16,846 nt of DNA from JAENVT01 sp031412355 (GCA_031412355.1 JANOCR010000271.1:1-16846); one strand, 5' to 3'. Counted from the first letter of the stretch, positions 1 to 7,452 are shown. A program made the numbers and translations. The notes: generated by a model from the sequence alone, not told the origin.

Positions 1-1
1 C

Positions 2-892
2 GAGCACAACGCGTCGATCGATCCCGGACTGAAGGGCAAGTCGACACTGAAGGACGACCTGCAGCGGTTCGGGTTCGGCCAGGAAACCGGCGTGCAGTTG
101 CCCTTCGAGTGGCAGGGTCGCATTCCCGACGACGCGATCAAGGCTCAATTGGTTAGAGACGACGTGCTCGGCGACAACGAGGCGCCCCGCCTCCTGGTCG
201 GCGACAACGTGCAGGTCGCCATCGGCCAAGGCCTCATGGCTGCCACGCCACTGCAACTGGCTAATGCATACTCGACGATCGCCAACGGGGGATTCATCTA
301 TCAACCGACGGTCGTCAAGACGATCTTCGCGCCACTGGTCCCCGACCTGAGTCCAGGCATGGCCGACCTGTCGAAGGCGATCGTCGTGCAGACGTTCGAC
401 ACACCGGTGTACAAGGATCAGTTGGAGATGCCGCCCGAGATCATCGAACCGATCATCAACGGCTTGACTCGCGTCACCAATGCGTACCGGCAGAGCAACC
501 CTGGAACCACGTACCCGTCGAACTTCTACCACACCACTACCGGCGAGCGACTCTTCCTGAGCTACCCGATGGAAGTGCTGCCCATCGCCGGCAAAACCGG
601 AACGGCGCAGGGCGCCAACAGCTATCCGTGGAACGACTCGTCGGCGTTCGGTGCCTTCAGCCTTGACAGCAGCAATCCGTACACCGTCGTCGCCTACCTC
701 GAAAAGGCCGGTTACGGCGCCAAGGCCGCGGCACCTGTGGTGAAGTGCATCTTCACCGCCCTCGCTGGCCAGGTGGCGATGGACCCCGTCCTGCCCAGCG
801 ACCCCCTCGATCTCAACTCGCTGGAGCCGGCTCCGGCGACTCAGCTTGCCGACAGCTCGTGCATGCCCGCCGCTGTCGACGCGCGGGACTGA
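2..892 (+). CDS. mrdA: Penicillin-binding protein 2-type transpeptidase, C-terminal part (5' end outside window)
   Basis: This is the last 296 residues of a class B penicillin-binding protein, which cross-links peptidoglycan stem peptides outside the membrane during cell elongation. The frame is open from the first base, so the true start and the SxxK and SxN motifs lie upstream. The visible third transpeptidase motif is KTGT at fragment residues 198-201, followed by AQG. Upstream of it is the typical stretch AIGQG...ATPLQLANAYSTIANGG. Near the end, TVVAYLEKAGYGAKAAAPV matches the usual C-terminal part of this fold. Only 3 nt separate it from rodA in the same frame, so the two are almost certainly co-transcribed. 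The PBP2 (mrdA/pbpA) assignment over FtsI rests mainly on the RodA neighbour. A GTG at position 92 is internal and not a real start. Confidence 0.9.
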   Translation, partial: EHNASIDPGLKGKSTLKDDLQRFGFGQETGVQLPFEWQGRIPDDAIKAQLVRDDVLGDNEAPRLLVGDNVQVAIGQGLMAATPLQLANAYSTIANGGFIYQPTVVKTIFAPLVPDLSPGMADLSKAIVVQTFDTPVYKDQLEMPPEIIEPIINGLTRVTNAYRQSNPGTTYPSNFYHTTTGERLFLSYPMEVLPIAGKTGTAQGANSYPWNDSSAFGAFSLDSSNPYTVVAYLEKAGYGAKAAAPVVKCIFTALAGQVAMDPVLPSDPLDLNSLEPAPATQLADSSCMPAAVDARD

Positions 893-895
893 CCA

Positions 896-2056
896 ATGGC
901 ACTGAGCATGCTCTCGCGCAAGCCGGACTCCGGTTTGGGCAACATCAAGGCCAGCCCGGGGTCGCCGAGTCGCAACATCGATTGGGTGCTGTTGTTCGCC
1001 CAGGGCGCACTCTCCATCATCGGGTTGTTCACGATCTACTCGGCGTCGCACACCAAGTTCCCGAACCCGTACCTCTACGTCACCCGCCAGGAGATCTTCC
1101 TGATCGGGGCCGTGATCTCGATGATCGTGGTGATGTCGTTCGACTACGACTGGTGGCGCGAACGGGCACGGTTCCTGTACGGCACCACGGTGATGCTTCT
1201 GGTGTTGGTCATCCTGACTGGGGCGATCAGCGGGGGAGCCAGGCTGAGCTTCGACCTTGGTCCCTTGAAGGTACAGCCCGCAGAGTTCGCCAAGTTCACC
1301 GCCTTGCTGGCGCTCGCTGCCTTCCTGGCCGAGGACCGCACCGACACCTTGAACTACGCCCGATTCGTCAAGGGACTGATCCTCGTGGGCGCACCGACCC
1401 TGCTGATCATCGTTCAGCCAGACCTCGGGTCGGCATCGGTGCTGATCGCAATGATGATGGGCGTGCTGCTGATAGCCGGCGCGAAAGCGAAATACATCCT
1501 GCTGATCACGTTGCTGTCGGCGGCCACCGTGGGGGCGGCCGTGGTCAGCGGCGTCGTCAACGACTACCAGATCGACCGCATCACGGTGTTCTTCAACCAG
1601 AACTCCGACGATCCGGCACTGCGCGACCTGATCTTCCAGGGCCGCAACTCACTGCGGGCCATCGCCACCGGCGGTATCGACGGCAAGGGCTGGTTGCAGG
1701 GGCAGATCACCAATTCAAAGGACATCCCCGTGCAATGGGCGGACTTCCCGTTCTCGGCCATCGGTGAGCAGTTCGGCCTGATCGGGTGCAGCATCGTGGT
1801 GGGATTGTTTGCCATCGTGTTGCTGCGCATCTGGCGAATCGCCGGTCTGTCACGAGACATGTTGGGCACGTACCTGTGCGCCGGGGTGTTCACCATGGTG
1901 CTGTGGCAGATGTTCCAGAACATCGCCATGGGGATCGGCTTGATGCCGATCACCGGCCTGCCGTTGCCGTTCATCTCGTACGGCGGATCCAGCATCGTCA
2001 CCTTCTTCGCTCTGATGGGCCTGGTACAGAGCGTGCATATGCGGCGGTATCGCTGA
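896..2056 (+). CDS. rodA: RodA, SEDS-family peptidoglycan glycosyltransferase
   Basis: This 386-residue polytopic membrane protein is a SEDS glycosyltransferase that polymerises lipid II into glycan strands together with its partner PBP2, encoded 3 nt upstream. Recognisable blocks are LFTIYSAS (residues 44-51), SGGAR...LKVQPAEFAKF (112-133), QPDLGSAS (174-181), YQIDRITVFFN (224-234), and the C-terminal signature GLMPITGLPLPFISYGGSS before a basic tail. The conserved catalytic aspartate of extracellular loop 4 appears to be D283, in WADFPFSAIGEQFG. The local sequence departs from the common HTDFIFA form. The gene pair and the IGLMPITGLPLPF wording favour RodA over FtsW. There is no strong Shine-Dalgarno sequence, so translation is probably coupled to the preceding gene. 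Confidence 0.93.
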   Translation: MALSMLSRKPDSGLGNIKASPGSPSRNIDWVLLFAQGALSIIGLFTIYSASHTKFPNPYLYVTRQEIFLIGAVISMIVVMSFDYDWWRERARFLYGTTVMLLVLVILTGAISGGARLSFDLGPLKVQPAEFAKFTALLALAAFLAEDRTDTLNYARFVKGLILVGAPTLLIIVQPDLGSASVLIAMMMGVLLIAGAKAKYILLITLLSAATVGAAVVSGVVNDYQIDRITVFFNQNSDDPALRDLIFQGRNSLRAIATGGIDGKGWLQGQITNSKDIPVQWADFPFSAIGEQFGLIGCSIVVGLFAIVLLRIWRIAGLSRDMLGTYLCAGVFTMVLWQMFQNIAMGIGLMPITGLPLPFISYGGSSIVTFFALMGLVQSVHMRRYR

Positions 2057-2253
2057 TCTAGTACCTGCTGAGTCCGGTAGACTCTCGGCCCATATGAGTG
2101 AGTTTTGGGCCGATGTAGCAACCCGGCCATGCCCCAGCGTGCGGATGGGCACCAAAAATAGGATCGAACGCGACGCCAGTCGACTCGGAGACAGCTCCGT
2201 CGACCGTCGCGGCGCTGGCCTGTACGGCCGGCGCATGAGAAGGGAATGTCCGA
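2057..2253 (+). promoter_or_regulatory. Structured leader / promoter region upstream of the RNase E gene
   Basis: This 197-nt non-coding stretch contains several stem-forming sequences in a row. A perfect 8-bp inverted repeat TCGGCCCA/TGGGCCGA (2085-2092, 2106-2113) has a 13-nt loop. A shorter TGCCC/GGGCA stem lies at 2130-2151. CGGAG/CTCCG (2186-2190, 2195-2199) has an ACAG loop extended by TCGA arms. A 9-bp stem GCGCTGGCC/GGCCGGCGC (2212-2220, 2226-2234, one T-G wobble) ends 5 nt before the ribosome binding site. Candidate -10 boxes are TAGACT (2078-2083) and TAGGAT (2159-2164); neither has a convincing -35. RNase E messages in other bacteria carry structured leaders used for autoregulation, so a similar role here is an inference. 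The first repeat might instead end rodA transcription, but no T-run follows. Confidence 0.5.
2240..2245 (+). promoter_or_regulatory. Ribosome binding site of the RNase E gene
   Basis: The sequence AAGGGA lies 8 nt before the ATG at 2254 and is one of the clearer Shine-Dalgarno sites in the window. It fixes the start of the long N-terminal extension and sits just downstream of the 9-bp hairpin ending at 2234, so hairpin folding could affect ribosome access. Confidence 0.65.
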
Positions 2254-4248
2254 ATGACCGACGACCAACACGATCAGCTGTCGCTGACCGGCTCACCTGC
2301 CCCGGCGCAGGTGGACGATGCAGCCGACTACCAGCCAAGCGAGGACGAATCGAGTTCTGACGGAACCGAGTCGATCGGCGATCCGACGGTACGAACGGCA
2401 GCTCAGAAGCGTCGCCGCGGCTCGCGAGGTGGACGGAACCGCAAGAAGCCTGCGGGTGCCGGCGTTTCCACGCTTGATGGGCGCGACGATGACGACGCTG
2501 ACGATTCCGTCGACGACGGCGAAGACGACGGTGATGTCGAGGACGGCGTGCTCGTGGCCGAGACCCCTGCTGCTCAGGCCTTTGCCAACAGCAGCGATCC
2601 GGAGCTGCCAAAGCGCATGACGGAGGGCCGGCCGTCGGTCGACGCCGCCGAGCGTGCCCTGGTCCGCAAGCCGCAGATCGGCGACACCCGCCCGGCCCCG
2701 CCTGGCCCGACACCCGCGCCGGCAGCGATCAAGCCGGCGCAGCAGCGCGGAGAACGCAACCGCAACGATCGCCAGAAGACCGACAAGCCCAGGGCGGATC
2801 GTCAGGTTCAGCCGGCTCCCACAGGCGAAGCGGCCGATGGCCAAGCCGTGTCCGACGCGGCAAAGAAGAAGCGTCGCCGCGGTGTCAAGGGCCCCAAGCC
2901 GGCCGGCCCGTCGATGGAAGTCGACCTCGACGCCGACACCATCGAACGCCGTCGCGGACGCGAGCGCAACGGTCGCCCGATCGGTCGATACCTGATGGCT
3001 GTGCAGGTCCGTCCCACCCTGACCCAGGTGGCCGTCCTCGAAGGCCGCAACCTGATCGAGCACTACGTCAGCCGACCGGCCGACGATGTCAGCCAGATTC
3101 ACGGCAACATATATGTCGGCAAGGTTCAGAACGTGCTCCCGGGTATGGAAGCGGCGTTCGTCGACATCGGCACGCCGAAGAACGCCGTGCTGTACCGCGG
3201 CGACGTGCAGTACGACCCCGAGGACATCGTCGAGAAGTCCGGTCAGCCGCGCATCGAGCAGATGCTGCGCCCGAAGCAGTTGGTGCTGTGCCAGGTCACC
3301 AAGAACCCGATCAGCGCTAAAGGCGCCCGATTGACCCAAGAGGTCTCGCTACCGGGACGATTCGTGGTGCTGATCCCCAACTCCAAGACGTACGGCATCT
3401 CCAAGCGCCTGCCCGACGACGTTCGCAAGCGCCTGCGCAACATTCTCGACCGGGTCAAGCCCGCACAGCACGGCCTGATCGTGCGCACGGCAGCCGAGAA
3501 CGCCAACGAGCACGAGTTGCGCGCCGACATGACCCGGCTGCTCGATCAATGGAGCGTGATCGAGGCCAAAGCGAAGCGGGCCAACAGCCCCACGCTGTTG
3601 TATCGCGAGCCGGAGCTGGCCGTGCGTGTGATACGCGAGGAGTTCAACGCCGAGTACCGCGGCGTGATCATCGACGACCGGCGTCTGTTCGAAGAGGTGC
3701 GCGACTACGTCGCCGCGTTCAACCCCGACCTCGCCGATCGCATCGAGTACTTCGACGCAGCGGCCGAGGGGCTGCCGCTGTACGAGCGCCAGCACATCCA
3801 CGAGCAGCTCCACAAGGCGCTCGATCGCAAGGTGTGGCTGCCGAGCGGTGGTTCGCTCATCGTCGAGCACACCGAGGCACTGACCGTGATCGACGTCAAC
3901 ACGGGCAAGAACGTCGGCACCTCGAATCTCGAAGAGACCGTGTTCCGCAACAACCTCGAAGCTGCTGACGAAGTTGCCAAACAGTTGCGGCTCCGAGACA
4001 TCGGTGGCATCGTCGTGATCGACTTCATCGACATGGAGATCAAAGACAACCGCCGCAAGGTCGTCGATGCCTTCCGGTCGGCGCTTGCCCGCGACAAGAC
4101 CCGCACGCAGGTCTTCGACATCACCGACCTTGGATTGGTGGAGATGACCCGCAAGCGAATCGGCGAGGGTCTGCTGGTGAATTTCGCCGATCAATGCCCA
4201 AATTGTGATGGGCGCGGCGTCATCATCGACCATTCTCTGCTCGAATGA
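2254..4248 (+). CDS. rne: Ribonuclease E/G family endoribonuclease
   Basis: This 664-residue endoribonuclease cuts single-stranded AU-rich RNA in mRNA decay and rRNA/tRNA processing. Residues 1-245 form a low-complexity extension with acidic runs (around 75-100, D/E-rich) and lysine/arginine-rich patches. An S1-type RNA-binding domain begins near residue 248 and includes NIYVGKVQNVLPGMEAAFVD. The catalytic part has D547 in VIDVNTGKN and D590 in VIDFIDM; their 43-residue spacing equals that of E. coli D303 and D346. The zinc-link cysteines C648 and C651 (CPNC) are 101 residues after D547, again matching E. coli C404. The protein ends 13 residues after C651, so the C-terminal small domain of E. 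coli RNase E/G is missing. With rplU only 41 nt downstream, there is no room for a frameshifted remainder. The order rne-rplU-rpmA is typical of actinobacteria. Confidence 0.95.
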   Translation: MTDDQHDQLSLTGSPAPAQVDDAADYQPSEDESSSDGTESIGDPTVRTAAQKRRRGSRGGRNRKKPAGAGVSTLDGRDDDDADDSVDDGEDDGDVEDGVLVAETPAAQAFANSSDPELPKRMTEGRPSVDAAERALVRKPQIGDTRPAPPGPTPAPAAIKPAQQRGERNRNDRQKTDKPRADRQVQPAPTGEAADGQAVSDAAKKKRRRGVKGPKPAGPSMEVDLDADTIERRRGRERNGRPIGRYLMAVQVRPTLTQVAVLEGRNLIEHYVSRPADDVSQIHGNIYVGKVQNVLPGMEAAFVDIGTPKNAVLYRGDVQYDPEDIVEKSGQPRIEQMLRPKQLVLCQVTKNPISAKGARLTQEVSLPGRFVVLIPNSKTYGISKRLPDDVRKRLRNILDRVKPAQHGLIVRTAAENANEHELRADMTRLLDQWSVIEAKAKRANSPTLLYREPELAVRVIREEFNAEYRGVIIDDRRLFEEVRDYVAAFNPDLADRIEYFDAAAEGLPLYERQHIHEQLHKALDRKVWLPSGGSLIVEHTEALTVIDVNTGKNVGTSNLEETVFRNNLEAADEVAKQLRLRDIGGIVVIDFIDMEIKDNRRKVVDAFRSALARDKTRTQVFDITDLGLVEMTRKRIGEGLLVNFADQCPNCDGRGVIIDHSLLE

Positions 4249-4258
4249 GACACCGCTG

Positions 4259-4286
4259 TTGTTGTCAGGCCTCGGCCCGATAGGAT
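4259..4286 (+). promoter_or_regulatory. Candidate promoter of rplU-rpmA
   Basis: TTGTTG (4259-4264), a 16-nt spacer and TAGGAT (4281-4286) resemble a housekeeping promoter. Transcription would begin about 4293, so the message would be leaderless and start at the ATG at 4296 rather than at 4290. No Shine-Dalgarno sequence is visible. Confidence 0.45.
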
Positions 4287-4289
4287 CGC

Positions 4290-4607
4290 ATGGCTATGTA
4301 CGCAGTGATCGCATCCGGTGGCAAGCAGGCCCGAGTCTCAGAGGGCGAGCAGGTCCACGTTGAATTGCTCGACGCCGAGCAGGGCAGCGAAGTGTCGCTG
4401 ACCCCTGTCCTGGTCGTCGACGGCGACACCGTGCTGGCCACGCCCGCCCAGCTGTCCGGTGCTTCGGTCACCGGCAAGGTCGTCGGCTGGGCGCAGGGCC
4501 CGAAGATCGACGGGTTCACCTACAAGCGTCGTACCAATCAGCGGCGTCGCTTCGGCCACCGCCAGAAGTACCACGTCATCGAAATCACTTCGATCAAGAA
4601 GGGCTGA
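4290..4607 (+). CDS. rplU: 50S ribosomal protein L21
   Basis: L21 binds 23S rRNA in the large ribosomal subunit. The 105-residue product begins MAMYAVIASGGKQ, matching the family opening MYAVI.TGGKQ, and contains GFTYKRRTNQRRRFGHRQ, the basic C-terminal L21 signature. Its length is normal. Two in-frame ATGs, at 4290 and 4296, are possible. The one at 4296 matches the family N-terminus exactly and fits a leaderless transcript from the TAGGAT box 9 nt upstream; the longer form would add Met-Ala. It is followed after 6 nt by rpmA, the universal L21-L27 pair. Confidence 0.97.
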   Translation: MAMYAVIASGGKQARVSEGEQVHVELLDAEQGSEVSLTPVLVVDGDTVLATPAQLSGASVTGKVVGWAQGPKIDGFTYKRRTNQRRRFGHRQKYHVIEITSIKKG

Positions 4608-4613
4608 GCCAAG

Positions 4614-4877
4614 ATGTCAAAGACCAAGGGCGGCGGTTCAACCCGCAACGGGCGCGATTCCAACGCGCAGCGCCTCGGCGTGAAGGTGTTCGGCGGCAGC
4701 AAGATCCACGCCGGCACGATCATCGTTCGCCAGCGTGGCACCAAGTTCCACCCCGGCCGCAATGTCGGCATCGGTGGCGACGACACCCTGTTCGCACTGA
4801 CCGACGGTGCAGTGAAGTTCGGTACACGTGGCGGCCGCAAGGTCGTCGACGTCGAGACCGTCGACCTCACTTCCTGA
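4614..4877 (+). CDS. rpmA: 50S ribosomal protein L27
   Basis: L27 lies at the peptidyl transferase centre, with its N-terminus near the tRNA acceptor ends. The 87-residue sequence has the family hallmarks KGGGSTRNGRDSNAQRLGVK near the start, then GTIIVRQRGTKFHPG, then VGIGGDDTLFAL. The start is MSKTKGGG rather than the common MAHKKGGG, a small variation. AGAAGGG (4597-4603), inside the end of rplU, is a plausible though distant ribosome binding site. Obg usually follows L27 directly. Here the next 2.5 kb instead carry the palindromic repeats and two minus-strand genes. Confidence 0.97.
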   Translation: MSKTKGGGSTRNGRDSNAQRLGVKVFGGSKIHAGTIIVRQRGTKFHPGRNVGIGGDDTLFALTDGAVKFGTRGGRKVVDVETVDLTS

Positions 4878-4891
4878 CCCACCTACTCTCC

Positions 4892-4940
4892 GGCGTTTGT
4901 GAGCTGGCGCCCCGATACGGGGCCGGAGTCATCAAACGCC
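4892..4940. repeat. Palindromic repeat, copy 1 (possible bidirectional terminator)
   Basis: Outer arms GGCGTTTG (4892-4899) and CAAACGCC (4933-4940) are perfect inverted repeats. Nested TGA/TCA and CTGG/CCGG pairs lead to an inner GCCCCG-ATA-CGGGGC stem (4909-4923). The whole element could fold into a long rod-like hairpin in DNA or RNA. It lies 14 nt after the rpmA stop and between convergent genes, so it may end transcription in both directions, although it lacks a T-tract. Bases 4893-4941 are repeated without a mismatch 62 bp downstream. Confidence 0.85.
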
Positions 4941-4954
4941 GAGCTGTGAGCGGA

Positions 4955-5003
4955 GCGTTTGTGAGCTGGCGCCCCGATACGGGGCCGGAGTCATCAAACG
5001 CCG
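4955..5003. repeat. Palindromic repeat, copy 2, overlapping the amidohydrolase stop codon
   Basis: This 49-bp copy is identical to 4893-4941, including the inner GCCCCG-ATA-CGGGGC stem (4971-4985). Only the outermost base differs (A at 4954 against G at 4892). Its right arm overlaps the 3' end of the minus-strand amidohydrolase: the TGA stop (4994-4996) and the last two codons, Gly-Val, are repeat sequence. Such REP-like elements are normally intergenic and dispersed. I see no third copy in this window. Confidence 0.85.
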
Positions 5004-6223
5004 TGACTGCTTTCCGCTACGACCTTTCCGTTTTGGATCACGGTGCGGATTCGCTGAGCGAGCCCGGTCACATCGACCGCCTCGCCGTCGGCGATCACCA
5101 GGTCGGCGCGCTTGCCCACCTCGATCGCGCCGCGGTCGTCCTCGAGGCCCATCAGTTCTGCCGCGGTTCGAGTCGTCGAGATCAGCGCCTGTGCCGGCGT
5201 CATGCCACAGGCGACCATCTGCTCGAGCTCGCGCAGGTTCTGGCCGTGTGGCGTGACGCCTGAGTCGGTGCCCATGGCCACCTTCACGCCGGCGGCGATC
5301 GCCTGGCGGATGCTGTCGCGGTGCACGTCGATCACCATCTTCGTCTTGTCGATCGCGTACTGCGGGACCTTGACGCCGCGGTCGGCGGCCTCGAGCACAC
5401 CCATCGGTGCGATCAGCGTCGGAACCAGATAGGTGCCGCGCTCCAGCATCATCCCGATGGCCTCGTCGTCGAGATAGATCCCGTGCTCGATCGACCTGAT
5501 CCCGGCGCGCACGGCTGACTTGATCCCGTCAGTTGCCTGTGCATGGGCCATGACCCACTTGCCTGCCGCAGTGGCTTCGGCAACGAGGACATCGAGTTCG
5601 TCGTCGCGATAGTGGCCATGCCTTGGGTCGTCGCGTGGCGACAACACGCCGCCGCTGGTGCAGACCTTGATCACATCGGCACCGGCGCGGATCAACTCGC
5701 GGACCTTGCGGCGCATCTCTTCCGGCCCGTCGACGATGTTGTGGGGCTTGCCGGGGTGGTCGATGCCGATGATGCTGGGCATGTGCGCGCCGCACGGCTC
5801 CCACGAGTCGCCATGCCCGCCGGTCTGGCTGAGGATCGTGATCGAGATCTGCATGTCGGGGCCCGGCGCTAAACCTCGCTGCTGTGCCGTCTTCATCCCC
5901 AGGTCGCTGCCGCCGGCTTCGCGCACCGTGGTGATACCTGCGGCGAGCGTTCGCGCCATTCGCTCCGCGGCGAGATAGAAGTTCATCGAGAAGGGCGTGT
6001 GCACGGATTGCATGGGGTCGAGATCGCCGTCGACCATGAAATGCACGTGACAGTCGATGAACCCCGGGTACACCGCTTGGCCGGCCGCGTCGATCTCGTC
6101 GTCGCCGTCGAGCGATGTGCCGATCTCGATGATCCGATCGCCCTCGATGGCGACATCGGCAATCGAAGCGGCGCCTCCGATGCTGTCGAAGACCTGGCCG
6201 CCGCGGATCACGATGCGTGTCAT
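4994..6223 (-). CDS. Metal-dependent amidohydrolase (imidazolonepropionase/prolidase-like)
   Basis: This 409-residue cytoplasmic hydrolase belongs to the amidohydrolase superfamily, whose related members act on cyclic amides or Xaa-Pro dipeptides; the substrate cannot be read from sequence. Metal-site residues are all present: H59 and H61 in GFIDCHVHF, probable carboxylated K186 in ADVIKVCTSGG, H227 in VMAHAQA, H247 in SIEHG, and D320 in MGTDSG. The small beta-sandwich strands are at both ends (VIRGGQVFD and GKRADLVIADG). The ATG at 6223 has a TAGCAT box 6 nt upstream, suggesting a leaderless start. The stop codon lies within palindromic repeat copy 2. Together with the adjacent dGTPase-like gene it interrupts the usual L27-Obg linkage. 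There is no signal peptide. Confidence 0.9.
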   Translation of the reverse strand: MTRIVIRGGQVFDSIGGAASIADVAIEGDRIIEIGTSLDGDDEIDAAGQAVYPGFIDCHVHFMVDGDLDPMQSVHTPFSMNFYLAAERMARTLAAGITTVREAGGSDLGMKTAQQRGLAPGPDMQISITILSQTGGHGDSWEPCGAHMPSIIGIDHPGKPHNIVDGPEEMRRKVRELIRAGADVIKVCTSGGVLSPRDDPRHGHYRDDELDVLVAEATAAGKWVMAHAQATDGIKSAVRAGIRSIEHGIYLDDEAIGMMLERGTYLVPTLIAPMGVLEAADRGVKVPQYAIDKTKMVIDVHRDSIRQAIAAGVKVAMGTDSGVTPHGQNLRELEQMVACGMTPAQALISTTRTAAELMGLEDDRGAIEVGKRADLVIADGEAVDVTGLAQRIRTVIQNGKVVAESSHGV

Positions 6224-6229
6224 CGGTGC

Positions 6230-6235
6230 ATGCTA
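6230..6235 (-). promoter_or_regulatory. Candidate -10 box of a leaderless promoter (amidohydrolase)
   Basis: On the minus strand TAGCAT ends 6 nt before the ATG at 6223, so transcription would start at or next to the start codon. No Shine-Dalgarno or clear -35 sequence is seen. Confidence 0.45.
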
Positions 6236-6269
6236 GGCCGATGAGCCAGAGACCTCTCAGAGGCCAAAC

Positions 6270-7391
6270 CTAGAGATGAGTGTCGATGCCCTGCGGCAGC
6301 CGGGCGACGTCCCATCCCAGCAGCGCAACCGCCTGGCGGCAGGCGAACCGGTCGGTCATTCCGCCGACGTAGGCAACGGCGTCGTGCAGTGCCGCGGCAG
6401 ATCCGGCGTCGACGTCGGTGACATCCGGCAGCAGTTGCGGGTTCGCCGCGTAGTGCTCGACCAGTGCCTGCAGCAATGAGATCACCGAGCGCGCCTGATC
6501 CTGCGAGGCCGGGCGCAGGTACACGTTGTCGTAGTTGAATCTGCGGAAGGCGGCCAGTGCTTCGGCTCCATCGGCCATCATGCCGACCCGACCATGTTGG
6601 GTTGCCGCTTGGATCATCGCCGTGATGAAGGCGCCGAGCTGCAAGCTGCGACGCTCGCCGCATCGATCGCGGACGATTGCAGGAAGAGCTTCGGGCGTGA
6701 CGATGCGGGCCGCGACCGCATCCTCGAAGTCGTGGCATACGTAGGCGATGCGGTCGGCCCAGCTGACCACTTCACCTTCGGGCGTCTGCGGCGCTGGCCG
6801 CGACCACGAGTGGTTGCGTACGCCGTCGAGCGTCTCGGTGCACAGGTTCAGCGGCGTCAACGTGACGTTGGCGCCCCAGACCGCATGGTCGTAGCCGCCA
6901 TCGATATACGGCGAGAGGGCATCTTCGCTGGCGTGCCCACCGGGGCCATGGCCGCAGTCGTGACCGAGGGCGATGGCTTCGGTCAGGGCCACGTTGAGGC
7001 CGAGAGCCCTGGCGACCGAAGTCGCCACTTGGGCGACCTCGAGGGCATGGGTCAACCGCGTACGTTGATGATCGTCGGGGAAGACGAAGACCTGTGTCTT
7101 GCCGGCCAATCTGCGGAACGCGCTGGCGTGCAGGATGCGGTCGCGATCGCGTTCGAAGCAGGTTCGCCACGGGTCGGGTGCTTCATCGATCGCCCGCTCG
7201 CCGGAACCAACGGCACGCGTGGCGAGACGCGACAGGGATCGGTGCTCGACTTCCTCCCGTTGTTGTCGTGTGACGAGTTCGCTCGACCCGCTTCCCGCCC
7301 ACGAGTCGGCGTGGGCGAACGCGATGCTGCCGTCGGCGTGGCCGTGCATGGTCGACGCCCACCGCTCTGCTCGTTCACCCAACTCGGCCAT
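6270..7391 (-). CDS. dgt: Deoxyguanosinetriphosphate triphosphohydrolase-like HD-domain protein
   Basis: This 373-residue HD-superfamily protein resembles dNTPases, which release triphosphate from dNTPs and limit nucleotide pools. The expected metal ligands are H115 (TRLTHALEVAQ), H144-D145 (ALGHDCGHGPGGHASE) and D213 (SWADRIAYVCHD). The preceding block DPWRTCFERDRDRILHASAF...GKTQVF is typical of the bacterial Dgt-like subfamily. Residues 1-42 are a poorly conserved-looking extension before EEVEHRSLSRLATRA. A start further inside is possible, but the ATG at 7391 has TACTCT 6 nt upstream, consistent with leaderless expression. It is transcribed toward the amidohydrolase (46 nt apart) and divergently from obg (65 nt). 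Actual substrate preference is unknown. Confidence 0.9.
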   Translation of the reverse strand: MAELGERAERWASTMHGHADGSIAFAHADSWAGSGSSELVTRQQREEVEHRSLSRLATRAVGSGERAIDEAPDPWRTCFERDRDRILHASAFRRLAGKTQVFVFPDDHQRTRLTHALEVAQVATSVARALGLNVALTEAIALGHDCGHGPGGHASEDALSPYIDGGYDHAVWGANVTLTPLNLCTETLDGVRNHSWSRPAPQTPEGEVVSWADRIAYVCHDFEDAVAARIVTPEALPAIVRDRCGERRSLQLGAFITAMIQAATQHGRVGMMADGAEALAAFRRFNYDNVYLRPASQDQARSVISLLQALVEHYAANPQLLPDVTDVDAGSAAALHDAVAYVGGMTDRFACRQAVALLGWDVARLPQGIDTHL

Positions 7392-7397
7392 CAGTCC

Positions 7398-7403
7398 AGA
7401 GTA
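7398..7403 (-). promoter_or_regulatory. Candidate -10 box of a leaderless promoter (dgt)
   Basis: TACTCT on the minus strand ends 6 nt before the ATG at 7391. The 65-nt gap between dgt and obg must hold promoters for both directions. Confidence 0.45.
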
Positions 7404-7439
7404 CCGAACAAGTCGGGCTCGCCCGTCGGCATCGCCAGA

Positions 7440-7452
7440 TAGCCTCAGGGGG
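7440..7452 (+). promoter_or_regulatory. Candidate -10 box and ribosome binding site of obg
   Basis: TAGCCT (7440-7445) could be a -10 box. It is followed by AGGGGG (7447-7452), a purine tract only 4 nt before the ATG at 7457. If both were used, the transcript would start within the purine tract, so only one is likely to work as drawn. Confidence 0.3.

Noticed and set aside
745..1767. A 340-codon plus-strand frame overlapping the PBP2 gene and rodA
   Set aside because: It is an out-of-frame shadow with Arg/His/Gly-rich translation; both underlying genes are firmly identified.
2094..2360. An 88-codon plus-strand frame in the rne leader, with TAGACT 10 nt before its ATG
   Set aside because: It overlaps the start of rne by more than 100 nt in another frame, is Arg-rich and has no recognisable feature; the stretch is better explained as a leader.
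4892..5003. CRISPR-like reading of the two repeats
   Set aside because: There are only two units, a 13-nt gap, nested palindromes too long for a normal CRISPR repeat, and no cas genes.
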